Origin: Streptomyces albus subsp. albus
GTDB lineage: Bacteria; Actinomycetota; Actinomycetes; Streptomycetales; Streptomycetaceae
Length of the DNA: 48,947 nucleotides
Assembly: GCF_000725885.1 (NCBI RefSeq)
Contig: NZ_JODR01000037.1
Coordinates: 1 to 48,947 of the forward strand
Direction: 5' to 3'
Shown: piece by piece, positions 23,574-32,417 of the stretch
How the letters are laid out: the number at the start of each line of letters is the position of its first letter
Numbering within the stretch: position 1 is the first letter of the stretch
Position numbers and translations under genes: made by a program
The notes under the pieces: model-generated
The model's input: the letters and a program-made list of their open reading frames with translations, nothing else
Databases searched by the model: none
What the model was told of the DNA's origin: nothing

Positions 23574-24002
23574 CGGTGGGGGAGGGCCCCTGCCGCGGGG
23601 CCCTGCCCGCCGCCGCCGCACCAGCGCCGCCGCCGCACCAGCGTCGGCACCGTACCGGCGTCTGCGGCGGCACCAATCCACCGCCCCCGACACCAGCCTT
23701 GCGCCCCGCACCACTGCCCACGCTCACAGCAGCCGCCCAACCCCCGCAGCACTGCTCGCCCCCGCGAGGCACCAGCACCAGTCGAGGCATCCCCGTAGGG
23801 GATCAACACTCGTTCGTGTGACGATGGTTGAGGGAGGCCCCTCCCGTCTGTCGGACCCGGCGACTAGCCTGCTGCCTCATACACCTCACAGGCAGAAGTG
23901 ACGGGGGAACGGGGCGTAAAGGGGGAGTGCTGTGACCGGAGTGCGAGCCGCGCGGTGCGGAAGGCCACGATTCGGCGTGCTGCTGTGCGCGCCCTGTGCC
24001 GC
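23574..24002. other. Spacer and promoter region ahead of the trypsin-VMAP gene
   Basis: This holds the Trypco1 terminator hairpin, then a perfect 17-base direct repeat (unit GCCGCCGCCGCACCAGC at 23609-23625 and 23626-23642) in C-rich sequence. The right end is AT-richer (CACTCGTTCGTGTGACGATGG) with TAGCCT at 23865-23870 as a possible -10, about 30 bases before a GTG at 23898. Reading from 23898 to 24002 stays open in the protease frame, so part of it may be coding if that GTG is the start. Confidence 0.5.
23583..23604 (+). terminator. Hairpin after the Trypco1 gene
   Basis: AGGGCCCC and GGGGCCCT form a perfect 8-base-pair stem with the loop TGCCGC, beginning 10 bases after the stop codon. 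No T-run follows. It is a probable terminator. Confidence 0.6.
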
Positions 24003-26297
24003 GTGAACGCCCCCACGGGCCTCGCCGACTCCGTTCGCGCTTCCGTCGTGCGCATCGGGGCGCCGCCCGAGGGGTACGACGGAAGCAGCGACAGCGGTGA
24101 CGGCCTCGGCCGGGACCGCGGTCGCCGCGACTGGAGCAGCGGGGGCGCCGGAGCCGGAGGGCGGCGGCGGGCCTTCTGGGGGAGCGGTTTCTTCGTCGCA
24201 CCCGGATGGGTCCTCACGTGCGCCCATGTCGTCGGCAAGGGCGCCGCACCCATATGGAGGGGGGAGCGCGCCATCGGCATCACGGTCGGGGACGGCGCCC
24301 AGAGCGCGGTGCTCCAGGGGGAGCTCGCGTTCGGTCTGCCGTTGCCCGAGGATCCGCAGGCGCCCCCGTCCCCGTGGCCGTTCCCGGACCTGGCGCTGGT
24401 GCGGGTGCCGGACGCAGGCGACGTGGACTGCCTGTGGCTGAGCGACCGTTCGGTGCTCACGCCGGCAGCCATCGGGCTCTACGGGTGGGCGCCCGCCGTG
24501 GAGCGCGGCGAGCAGATGTTCTTCACCGGTCTGGGCAAGGCGACCGGTGTGCTGGGCCGTCCGCTGATGCTCAGCGGTGACGAGCTGACCGAGGGCTGTT
24601 CCGGGGGACCGGTGCTGGACCAGCGGCGGGGCACGGTGCTGGGCGTCAGCAAGGGCACGGGCCGCCGGCCGGGCACGGGGCTGGCGACGCCCATAACGGC
24701 GCTGCGCAAGTTGTGCGACGCGGGCCCGCGCGGGGCGCGGGTGCTGCACGAGGTGCTGTCGGCGCACGACCGGCACCATCTGGCGCGCTACTACGGGTTC
24801 GGCCACAGCTGGTACCGGCAGCACGCCCGGCTGGGCCCGTCCGGCGGGGAGCCGGCCTACGGCTTCACCGTGGACCGCAGGGCGGAGCTGTACGCGCTGT
24901 TCGCCGATGTGGAGCCGCCCACCGGCGCGGGACAGGTGCTGCAACTGGCCAACGAGGCCCGCAACATGGTGCTGCGGCTGCCCTACACGCTCCGCGACCA
25001 CGACCCCCGCTCCTGGCGGGAGGGCGCCGGGCTGCTGTACGACCCGCGGGACGCGGAGACCGGGGAGCAGGAGCCCTCGCCCGATCTGGCACTGGAGGCG
25101 GTGGTGCTGTACGCCGCGAAGGTGACGGCGGCGCTCACCCGGGCGGGTACGGCGCGTACGGCCAGGTCAGTGCGCGCGCTGGCCGAGCTGCGCGCGTGGG
25201 TGGAGCGGACGGCGCGGACGCTCCTCAACGACGTCATCCGGGCGCAGGTGCCCTCCGTCCTGGAGGGGCACCGTCCGGCGTCGGCGGCGCGCGCCGATGT
25301 GCTCGTGGAGATCGAGCCGGACATCTACGGCTCGGGGCGGCACGCCTGGCGGGTCGCGCTGGTGCGGTCGGCGGACAAGAACGAGCTGCGATCCGGCGAC
25401 GACGGCGAGGACGGTGACGCGGAGGGAGCCGAGCGCGAGGAGTTCACCGTCGACCAGAGCCGGGAGGAGGTGCCGCGCTCCCAGCTGGAGGAGGCCGTGC
25501 GCTCGGCGCTCTCGCAGGCGCTGGACCTGTGTGATGTGGACGACCATCTGGCGGCCGTCGAGTTCCTGCTGCCGCGCGCGCTGTTCGACGAGCCGGTGGA
25601 CGCCTGGCGGGCCCGGCCCTACGACCCGGCCGACCCGTTCAATCCGCACACCCTGCCGCTGGGGCAGCGCCGGCTCGTGGTGGTGCGTGACCGCTCCCGC
25701 AGGGACCACGGTTTCACGCCCGAGTACCGCACCCGGGCGGCGGCCGTTCTGGGCGGCCCCATGGAGGCGGTGCCGCTGCGCCGTGAGGTGCCGGTGGCCG
25801 GGCACGACGCCCCGGCGCCGGAGGGCGGCCAGGCCACCTACGGCCGGCTCATGGCGGCGCCGCCCGGCGCGGTGCCCGTCTACTGTGCGCGGGCCGGCAG
25901 CGGCCCGGGCGCCCGCGCCATGGCCGCCGCGCTGGGGGCGGGGCACGCGGTGGCGCTGTGGCGGCACTCCTTCGACGGCGGCCACGACCACGACGACTGC
26001 GCGGAGTTCCACGAGCAGGCCGCGGCGCTGCTGAGCGAGGTCCGTTCGGCCCGGCAGCTGCCGTCGCACATCAGGGCACTCCGCAACCGCAACGCCGACC
26101 TGACCGACGACACCGGCGACACCGAGGGCGCCGACGGGGCAACCGGCCCGGACAGCACGGCAATTGACCCCTCGGCGGCCTGGGCACGGCATATCGTCCT
26201 GCTTTACGATCCGCCACACAGGAGCTCGGGGGACGGACCGTTGCGCGAACCACCGCTCATGCCCAGGCCGCCGACAGCGTTGAGGAGCACATCGTGA
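24003..26297 (+). CDS. Trypsin-like serine protease fused to VMAP-C effector-associated domain
   Basis: I start at GTG 24003 (VNAPTGLADSVRASVVRIGAP), giving 764 residues; GTG 23898 would add 35 Arg-rich residues. The N-terminal half is a chymotrypsin-fold protease with a complete triad: His75 (TCAHVVG), Asp129 (DLALVRV) and Ser200 (GCSGGPV). Residues about 265-740 match the VMAP C-terminal region (LQLANEARNMVLRLPYTLRDHDPRSW, VLVEIEPDIYGSGRHAWRVALVRS, HLAAVEFLLPRALFDEPVDAW). VMAP means vWA-MoxR-associated protein; known systems pair such proteins with a MoxR ATPase and a vWA protein, exactly the next two genes. The stop overlaps the MoxR start by 4 bases (GTGA). The likely role is a protease effector, held in check until the ATPase/vWA pair signals. 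Confidence 0.9.
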   Translation: MNAPTGLADSVRASVVRIGAPPEGYDGSSDSGDGLGRDRGRRDWSSGGAGAGGRRRAFWGSGFFVAPGWVLTCAHVVGKGAAPIWRGERAIGITVGDGAQSAVLQGELAFGLPLPEDPQAPPSPWPFPDLALVRVPDAGDVDCLWLSDRSVLTPAAIGLYGWAPAVERGEQMFFTGLGKATGVLGRPLMLSGDELTEGCSGGPVLDQRRGTVLGVSKGTGRRPGTGLATPITALRKLCDAGPRGARVLHEVLSAHDRHHLARYYGFGHSWYRQHARLGPSGGEPAYGFTVDRRAELYALFADVEPPTGAGQVLQLANEARNMVLRLPYTLRDHDPRSWREGAGLLYDPRDAETGEQEPSPDLALEAVVLYAAKVTAALTRAGTARTARSVRALAELRAWVERTARTLLNDVIRAQVPSVLEGHRPASAARADVLVEIEPDIYGSGRHAWRVALVRSADKNELRSGDDGEDGDAEGAEREEFTVDQSREEVPRSQLEEAVRSALSQALDLCDVDDHLAAVEFLLPRALFDEPVDAWRARPYDPADPFNPHTLPLGQRRLVVVRDRSRRDHGFTPEYRTRAAAVLGGPMEAVPLRREVPVAGHDAPAPEGGQATYGRLMAAPPGAVPVYCARAGSGPGARAMAAALGAGHAVALWRHSFDGGHDHDDCAEFHEQAAALLSEVRSARQLPSHIRALRNRNADLTDDTGDTEGADGATGPDSTAIDPSAAWARHIVLLYDPPHRSSGDGPLREPPLMPRPPTALRSTS

Positions 26298-27349
26298 GCG
26301 ATTGGCGCATCTACCGGGGCGCGGGCGTGCCGCACGAGGGAGTGCGCGAGCTGCCCGAGCCACCGCCCTGGCGCGACTTCACCGGCGCCGGCACCGGCCC
26401 CGACTCACCGGGCGGGGACGACGCGGAGGGGGCCGACACGGCCCGGCGGCTGGGCGCACGGCGGCGTCTGGTGGAGAGTCTGCATCCCAGGCCGGAGGAG
26501 GTCGAGGCGGTCAACGCGGCGCTGTATCTGCGCCGCCCGCTGCTGGTGACCGGCAACCCGGGCACCGGTAAATCGACACTCGCGCACGCGGTGGCGCACG
26601 AGCTGGGGCTGGGCCGGGTGCTGCGCTGGCCGATCGTCAGCCGGACGACGCTCAAGGACGGGCTGTACCACTACGACGCCATCGGCCGGCTCCAGGACGT
26701 CCAGCTGGACCGTGCCGTGGCCGGGGACGGCAGCTCCGTGCCGGCCCGTCCCCCGATCGGGTCGTATCTGCGGCTGGGGCCGCTGGGGACGGCGCTGCTG
26801 CCGGCGCGGCCCGCCGAGCCGGGCGGGGTGCCGCTGCCCCGGGTGCTGCTCGTCGACGAGCTGGACAAGAGCGACATCGACCTGCCCAGCGACCTGCTGA
26901 ACGTTCTGGAGGACGGCGAGTTCACCATTCCGGAGCTGGAGCGGATCGCCGACCGGGAGCCGGTCACCGAGGTGCTGACCGCGGACGGGGACAAGGTGCC
27001 CATCGAGGGCGGGCGGGTGCGCTGCACGGCGTTCCCGTTCATCGTGCTGACCTCCAACGGGGAGCGGGACTTCCCGGCGGCCCTGCTGCGCCGCTGCATC
27101 CAGCTGGACCTCAAACCGCCGGGTGACAAACAGCTCGCGGCGATGGTCTCGGCCCACCTGGGGGAAGAGGCACTGGAGGAGGGAGCCGAACTGGTCCAGC
27201 GGTTCCTGCGCCGGGAGCCGGGGCAGGTCATCGCCACCGACCAGCTGCTCAACGCCCTGTTCCTGACGCAGCGCGCCTCGGGTGTCGAGCGGGTCACCCG
27301 TGACCGGCTCGCCGAGATGCTGCTGCGCCCTCTCGACCGCCCGAGGTGA
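26294..27349 (+). CDS. MoxR-type AAA+ ATPase of a VMAP ternary system
   Basis: A 351-residue AAA+ ATPase from a GTG that overlaps the protease stop. Walker A GNPGTGKS is at residues 87-94, Walker B LLVDELDKSDIDLPSDLLNVLEDGEF around 185-205, sensor 1 LTSNGERDFPAALLRRC. This is the MoxR layout, with the helical lid after it. MoxR ATPases act as chaperone-like machines with vWA-domain partners, here the gene 7 bases downstream. In VMAP ternary conflict systems this pair is proposed to hold and release the effector. The tight coupling to the protease supports one complex. Confidence 0.93.
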   Translation: MSDWRIYRGAGVPHEGVRELPEPPPWRDFTGAGTGPDSPGGDDAEGADTARRLGARRRLVESLHPRPEEVEAVNAALYLRRPLLVTGNPGTGKSTLAHAVAHELGLGRVLRWPIVSRTTLKDGLYHYDAIGRLQDVQLDRAVAGDGSSVPARPPIGSYLRLGPLGTALLPARPAEPGGVPLPRVLLVDELDKSDIDLPSDLLNVLEDGEFTIPELERIADREPVTEVLTADGDKVPIEGGRVRCTAFPFIVLTSNGERDFPAALLRRCIQLDLKPPGDKQLAAMVSAHLGEEALEEGAELVQRFLRREPGQVIATDQLLNALFLTQRASGVERVTRDRLAEMLLRPLDRPR

Positions 27350-27356
27350 CGGATTC

Positions 27357-30300
27357 ATGAGTCCGGCGCCGTCCCAGCCGTCGCCCGAGGGCCGTGCGCG
27401 GCCCGCGGCGGGTGAGCAGCCGTCCGCCCGGTCCGTCAAGGAAGTGACGGAGCTGGTGGCGCGGCTGCGTGCCGCGGGCTGGGACCCCTCGTCCGAGGAG
27501 GTCGCCGAGGCGTTGTGGCTGGCCCGTTTCACCGGCGCCCGGGACGCGGGCGGGCTCGACGCGGACTCCACCGCGCCGCGCTACGCCGAAGGCCCGACGC
27601 GGCAGCCGGAGCCGCCCATGCCGTTACCCGGTCACCACGAGACCCCCGAACCGTACGAGCCGCCCCGCCCGCAGGCGGAGCGCACGGCACCCGTTTCCCT
27701 CTTCGCGCCCCGCCGGCACGGCGGGGCGCCGCCGGCGGGCTTCCCGGTGCGTGCCCCGGCGGCCGGGTCGCTGTCGGGCCTGCTGGAGCTCCAGCACGCG
27801 CTGCGTCCGCTGCACGGCTACCGTCCGCCGCTGCCGCCGGTGGCCGGGGACCTGGACGAGGACGCCACCGCCGACCTGAGCGCGCGCTCCACGGCCGTGC
27901 TGCCGGTCTTCGGCACCACGGCCCGCCGCTACAGCGAGATCCAGCTGATCATGGACGCCTCTCCCACCGCGTCCGTGTGGCAGCCCACCCTGGAACGGCT
28001 GCGCCAGACGTTCGAACAACTGGGTGCCTTCCGTGATGTGCAGGTCCGCTATCTGCACCGCGCGAGGGACGGTGCGCCCCTCATCGGCAGCGGCCCGGCG
28101 GACGGCACCACCCGGCTGCGGCCCGCCGACGAGTACCGCGACACCACCGGCCGCCGCCTCACCCTGGTGGTCAGCGACTGCGTGGGCGCGCTGTGGCAGG
28201 ACGGGCGGGCCCAGCGGCTGCTGCACCACTGGTCGGGCCGCTCCCCGCTCGCCGTCGTCCAGCCGCTGCCGCCCCGGCTGTGGCCGCGCACCGCGCTGCC
28301 GGCCGAGCCGGGGACGCTGCTGCGGGACCGGGGCGTCGGCGGACGGATCACCTTCGAGCCGGACGGCTACGGGCCGCTGCCGCCGGCCGACGCGGTGCCG
28401 GTGCCGGTGCTGCTGCCCACCCCGCAGGCCCTGGGCGGCTGGGCCCGGCTGCTGGGTTCGGACGGCGAGCGGTCGGTGCCGGGCGCCGCCGCCTGGGTGC
28501 TGCCCCGGCATCCGGCGATGCCGCCGCCGCGCACGGCGCCCGGGGCCGTGCCGCCGCGCACCCTGCTGCGGGAGTTCCGCAACACCGCCTCGCCGGGCGC
28601 CCTCGACCTGGCCGTCCATCTGGCCGTCGTCCCGCTGCTGCTGCCGGTCATCCATCTGGTGCAGGAGGCGATGCTGCCGGACACCGGGCCGATGGAGCTG
28701 GCGGAGGTGCTGCTGTCCGGGCTGCTGACGCGGCTGCCGGAGAGCGAGGGCGAGCAGGAGGGCGGCCCGGATCTGTACGGGCCCCGCTACGCGTTCGCGC
28801 CCGGCGTGCGCGAGCTGCTGCTCCAGTCGCTGGACCAGTCCGCGGCGGTGCTCATCCTCAAGCATCTGTCGGGGTACGTGGCGCAGCGCTTCGGCAAGGG
28901 CACCCGCAACTTCGCCGCCATGGCCGTGGCCCAGCTGACCGGCCGCGGTGAGACGGCGGCGGACGCTCCCGGCACACCCGAGGCGGGCACCCCCGGCGGT
29001 GATCTGGGCGAGGACGGCGAGGAGACGGGCGGCGACGAGCTGTTCGCCACCATCCCCGCCGAGGTGGTCCGCTTCTACCTGCCCGAGCAGCCCGCGGCCG
29101 ACCAGGTGGCCGAGACGGAGCGGCTGCTGGGCCGGTGGCGGGCCCAGGGCGACATCCAGTTGCTGCACCGGGCCCGTTCGGTGGGCGAGGTGGCCCGTGC
29201 GGCGGACCGGGACAGTCCGCGGGCCAGGCTGGCGCTGGGCCGGGTGCTGCACGCCCTGGCCGGTACGGCGGCGGTCAGGCGCAGCCCGCAGGGCGCCGAG
29301 CCGCTGCTGCGGGACGCGGCCGAACTGCTGACGGACAGCGGCCCGGCGACGCTGCTGGAGCGGGGCGGTGTCGAGTACGACCTGTGGCAGGCGAACGGCG
29401 GCGTGCGGCATCTGCTGCGCGCGGAGCGGCTGCTGCGTTCACCGGCGGACGGTTTTGGGGACACGGACGAGGGACAGGCGCTGCCGGACGCCGCCCTCAC
29501 CCGTAAACTCCGGCTGGGCCGGGTGCTGCTGGCACTGGCCCACGCCGCACCCGAACACCGTCACCGGGCGGCCGTTGAGGCCGTCGGTGCACTCCGCGAA
29601 GCGAGCGAGATGCTGGCAGACCGTGCGCCCGGCCCCTCCGAACCGTCCGGCGCCTCCGCCGACGGCCCGTCCCCGGCCGGGCAGGCGGCCCCGCCGCGCC
29701 CCCAGGACGACACCGGCGCGCAGCTCAGCGGCGCTCTGCTGGACCTGGCCGCCGCGCTGCGGCTGAGCGGGGCCTCGGCGCCGGAGCGGCTCCAGGTGCT
29801 GGCGCAGGCCCGGCAGGCGGCGGGGGAGCGGCCCGCACTGCGGCTGCGCTGCGCCCGGGAGCGGGCGCGCGTACTGCGGGAGATGCGGGACTGGGAGGCG
29901 GCTGCGGACGCGTACACGGAAGCCGAACGCGTCACGTCGCGCGACAGCGCGCAGCGCGGCGAACTGCTCACCGAATGGGGCGAGATGCTGCTGACCGAGG
30001 CGGGCGATCTGACGCGCGCGGAAGGAATCCTGCGTGAGGCGCTCACGCGTGCGCCGTCCGGCAGCCCGGCCGTCGCCAAGGCCGCGCTGCTGCTGGGCAG
30101 GGTGCTGCTGCTGCGGTACGACCGGGAAGGTTTCCGTCCCGATCTGTACGAGGGCTGCCATCTGCTGGAGCAGGCGGCGCGGCAGGGGGCGGACGCGGAG
30201 AGCCGGGCGCAGGCGTGGCTGCGGCTGGGCCGGGCGCGTGCCCTCTTCCCCGCGGGGTCGCCGCAGTCGCAGCAGGCGGGTGCGGAGCTCACCAGTGCGC

Positions 30301-30521
30301 TGGAGGAGGTGGCCGGCGCGCACGAGCAGGGTTCGCTCACCGTGGCGCGTGCGCTGCATGCCCGTGGCGACTTCCACCGGGCGCAGGGCCGCAGTCAGGA
30401 GGCGCTGGCCGACTACCGTGCGGCGGAGGCCGAATGGCAGTTGCTGGCCGGGCACGCGGTGGACGTGCCGTGGGACGAGGTGCGCCGGACGAGGGACCGG
30501 GTGGCCGAATCGGCGCGGTGA
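27357..30521 (+). CDS. SAV_2336-type vWA protein with C-terminal TPR-like repeats
   Basis: 1054 residues from an ATG 7 bases after the MoxR stop. The vWA domain lies at about 185-330: the MIDAS-like DASPT at 200-204 (QLIMDASPTASVWQPTLERLRQTFEQLGAFRDVQVRYL) and LTLVVSDCVGALWQDGRAQRLLHHWS. This matches SAV_2336 N-terminal-domain proteins that accompany MoxR/VMAP genes. The middle (about 400-570) is a conserved helical region (RTLLREFRNTASPGALDLAVHLA...), followed by an acidic insert (PEAGTPGGDLGEDGEETGGDE). Residues about 575-1040 are TPR-like helical hairpins. It should be the third component of the ternary system and a partner of MoxR, with the TPR part as protein-binding platform. Confidence 0.9.
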   Translation: MSPAPSQPSPEGRARPAAGEQPSARSVKEVTELVARLRAAGWDPSSEEVAEALWLARFTGARDAGGLDADSTAPRYAEGPTRQPEPPMPLPGHHETPEPYEPPRPQAERTAPVSLFAPRRHGGAPPAGFPVRAPAAGSLSGLLELQHALRPLHGYRPPLPPVAGDLDEDATADLSARSTAVLPVFGTTARRYSEIQLIMDASPTASVWQPTLERLRQTFEQLGAFRDVQVRYLHRARDGAPLIGSGPADGTTRLRPADEYRDTTGRRLTLVVSDCVGALWQDGRAQRLLHHWSGRSPLAVVQPLPPRLWPRTALPAEPGTLLRDRGVGGRITFEPDGYGPLPPADAVPVPVLLPTPQALGGWARLLGSDGERSVPGAAAWVLPRHPAMPPPRTAPGAVPPRTLLREFRNTASPGALDLAVHLAVVPLLLPVIHLVQEAMLPDTGPMELAEVLLSGLLTRLPESEGEQEGGPDLYGPRYAFAPGVRELLLQSLDQSAAVLILKHLSGYVAQRFGKGTRNFAAMAVAQLTGRGETAADAPGTPEAGTPGGDLGEDGEETGGDELFATIPAEVVRFYLPEQPAADQVAETERLLGRWRAQGDIQLLHRARSVGEVARAADRDSPRARLALGRVLHALAGTAAVRRSPQGAEPLLRDAAELLTDSGPATLLERGGVEYDLWQANGGVRHLLRAERLLRSPADGFGDTDEGQALPDAALTRKLRLGRVLLALAHAAPEHRHRAAVEAVGALREASEMLADRAPGPSEPSGASADGPSPAGQAAPPRPQDDTGAQLSGALLDLAAALRLSGASAPERLQVLAQARQAAGERPALRLRCARERARVLREMRDWEAAADAYTEAERVTSRDSAQRGELLTEWGEMLLTEAGDLTRAEGILREALTRAPSGSPAVAKAALLLGRVLLLRYDREGFRPDLYEGCHLLEQAARQGADAESRAQAWLRLGRARALFPAGSPQSQQAGAELTSALEEVAGAHEQGSLTVARALHARGDFHRAQGRSQEALADYRAAEAEWQLLAGHAVDVPWDEVRRTRDRVAESAR

Positions 30522-30578
30522 TCCGGCGCGCGCCGGTGTCCGGCCGAATGCGTCGGCCCCTTGCTCCGAACGTGTTTC

Positions 30579-30620
30579 CGGTTACCTGCCCCGGGAAAGA
30601 GAAATCATCCGTGGTAACCG
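30579..30620. promoter_or_regulatory. Inverted repeat in the gap before the Fxs-type peptide gene
   Basis: CGGTTACC (30579-30586) and GGTAACCG (30613-30620) are perfect 8-base arms separated by 26 bases, in the only long gap (132 bases) of the 11-kb operon-like block. CCCCCGGGCGGGG with TTCTT follows just before the strong ribosome site GGAGGAG. This may be an operator or an attenuator that separates control of the protease module from the peptide module. Confidence 0.5.
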
Positions 30621-30653
30621 CCCCCGGGCGGGGTTCTTAGGGAGGAGAACAGG

Positions 30654-31010
30654 GTGCCGAAGCGGACCGTTGGCACGTCCCGCAGCCCGGGCCGTCAGCC
30701 CCAAGCGGCGCCGCCGCCCCTGCCCGATCTGACGGGCGTGTCCCTGCGCACGCTCAGGACCTGCGACGATCCGGCCGTCACGGCAGCGGTGGAGAGCACG
30801 TTGCGCACTTCCCGGGAACTGTCCAGGATGTGGCGGTCGGACGGCACCAACGGCGGCGGCGGAGTGCTGCCTTCCGGTCCGGGCCGGGCCGAGGGGCGGC
30901 GGGCGTGCGGAAAACAGTATGCGTTCCGGTCATTTTCCGGCCCCGGCGGCGCAGTCGGCCCCTCACCCGTTCCCGGACTGGGCGCCGCGGACCCTCCTGA
31001 GCCGGTGTGA
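30654..31010 (+). CDS. Fxs-type peptide (FxsA-like) with internal FRSFS motif
   Basis: 118 residues from a GTG with an excellent ribosome site (GGAGGAG). Residues 24-50 (PDLTGVSLRTLRTCDDPAVTAAVESTL) resemble the leader of FXSXX-COOH precursor proteins (DLxGVxLxxL). Residues 91-95 are F-R-S-F-S, the signature motif, but instead of ending there the protein continues for 23 Pro/Gly-rich residues to a TGA. Precursors usually are about 50-70 residues and end at the motif, so this is a long or C-terminally extended form. It lies 9 bases ahead of the HExxH enzyme gene, which suggests that it is the enzyme's substrate. The identification rests on motif and context, not on a full alignment. Confidence 0.7.
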   Translation: MPKRTVGTSRSPGRQPQAAPPPLPDLTGVSLRTLRTCDDPAVTAAVESTLRTSRELSRMWRSDGTNGGGGVLPSGPGRAEGRRACGKQYAFRSFSGPGGAVGPSPVPGLGAADPPEPV

Positions 31011-31019
31011 CCGTCCGCC

Positions 31020-32354
31020 ATGAAATCCACCGGTTCCTTCTCCCCCTTCGAGATATCGGACCGCCGACTGCGCAGCCTGGGCGGGACCCGCCCCGGCCCG
31101 GGCGAGGCGGCGGCCCTGGACGACTGGCTGCACTCCCGGCGCCTCGTGCTGCTCAAAACCCTGCTCACCCGCGCCGAACGGGCGCGGCTGCCCGAGGCGG
31201 CAGCGCGCAAGCTGGATGCGCACTGGGCGCTGCTTGAGCACGCCGAGCGGCGCGACCCGGCCGCCATGCGCGCCGTACTGGGCTACCCGGCCGTCGGCAA
31301 CTGGCTCGCCCGCGCACTGGAAGCCCGCACCGGCGACGACTTCGCGGCGGCGCTTGCCGGTTCGGGTACGCTCGCCGCCACCGTGGCCACCGTCGCGGGC
31401 TGCGACTTCCGGGTGGAACTGCCCGTCACCGGCGGACACCTCGTCCTGCCCGGCCTCGGCGCCTACGCGGCGACCACCCCCGCCGTCCGTCTCGAAGCCG
31501 CGGGCGACACCCTCACCTTCACCCCGGACGGCGGCACACCGGCGTCGCTGCCCCGCACCGCGGTGCTGGCCCGCCGGCGGTACGGAACGGTCCCCTGGCA
31601 CCCCCTGAGCGCCCTGCCCGGCGGCGCCGCCGTCCTGGACGACCGCGACCCGCACCTCGGCGCCGGAACCGGTCCGCAGGACCCCGCCGGGCTGCGGCCC
31701 GCCACGGTCGCCGGGTCCGCCGAGGAACGCCGCTGGCGGGAACTGTGGAGCGGCGCCCTTGCGTTGCTGCGCGAGGTGGACGCGGAGCGCGCCGCCGAGA
31801 CGGCCGGCCTGGTGCGCGCCGTGGTCCCCGTCCGGTCCCGCCCCGAGGGCAGCGTCAGCGCCACCCGGCTCGCCGCGCCCTGGGCGGTCCTGACCACCCG
31901 GCCGCGCACCGGCGAGGAGATGGCGGAGGTCCTCGTGCACGAGGTGCAGCACAGCAAGCTCGCGGTGCTGGAGGGCGTCGCCCCGCTCAGCCACGCCCCG
32001 GCCGACGGCGAGAGGGCCCCGCTGTACCGCGTCGCCTGGCGCAGCGACCCCAGGCCGCTGGGCGCCGTCGTCCAGGGCACGTACGCGCATCTCGCGCTCG
32101 CCGACCTGTGGGACCGGCTGGCCCGCCGGGACGGGGCGGGCCCGGCCGCACGCGAGGCCGCCCGGCGGCGCAGCGCGGACTTCGCCACCCAGGTCGACCA
32201 CGCTCTTTTCCTCCTTCTGGGCTCTGGCCAACTGACCCGTGAGGGCACAGAGTTCGTGGAGGGGATGCGCCGCCGGCACGCGCGGCTGACCGCCCCAGGC
32301 GGCCGGGACGCCCGGGGCGCCACCCACAACCTCACAAACCGTCACTTTGGGTAA
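31020..32354 (+). CDS. Stand-alone HExxH-motif putative peptide beta-hydroxylase of an Fxs system
   Basis: 444 residues from an ATG 9 bases after the Fxs-type peptide gene. The motif HEVQHSK at residues 307-313 gives an intact HExxH metal site, preceded by EEMAEVLV as expected. The overall pattern matches the 'HEXXH motif domain' (mod_HExxH) found in Fxs loci, usually fused to a radical-SAM FxsB; related enzymes have been described as alpha-ketoglutarate-dependent peptide beta-hydroxylases. Here it is a separate protein and no radical-SAM gene is nearby. With the adjacent peptide and the FxsT-type protein it forms a compact peptide-modification cassette. Catalysis on the peptide is inferred. 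Confidence 0.85.
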   Translation: MKSTGSFSPFEISDRRLRSLGGTRPGPGEAAALDDWLHSRRLVLLKTLLTRAERARLPEAAARKLDAHWALLEHAERRDPAAMRAVLGYPAVGNWLARALEARTGDDFAAALAGSGTLAATVATVAGCDFRVELPVTGGHLVLPGLGAYAATTPAVRLEAAGDTLTFTPDGGTPASLPRTAVLARRRYGTVPWHPLSALPGGAAVLDDRDPHLGAGTGPQDPAGLRPATVAGSAEERRWRELWSGALALLREVDAERAAETAGLVRAVVPVRSRPEGSVSATRLAAPWAVLTTRPRTGEEMAEVLVHEVQHSKLAVLEGVAPLSHAPADGERAPLYRVAWRSDPRPLGAVVQGTYAHLALADLWDRLARRDGAGPAAREAARRRSADFATQVDHALFLLLGSGQLTREGTEFVEGMRRRHARLTAPGGRDARGATHNLTNRHFG

Positions 32355-32417
32355 TCTCGCCGTACAGGTCGCTCCCCGGTGGGCGACGACGGCTGCTGGA
32401 CGAGGGAGAACGCAGGC

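Noticed and set aside
31020..32354. The HExxH gene as a truncated FxsB
   Set aside because: It has its own start and full-length stand-alone form with an intact HExxH, and no remnant of a radical-SAM CxxxCxxC motif is present upstream.
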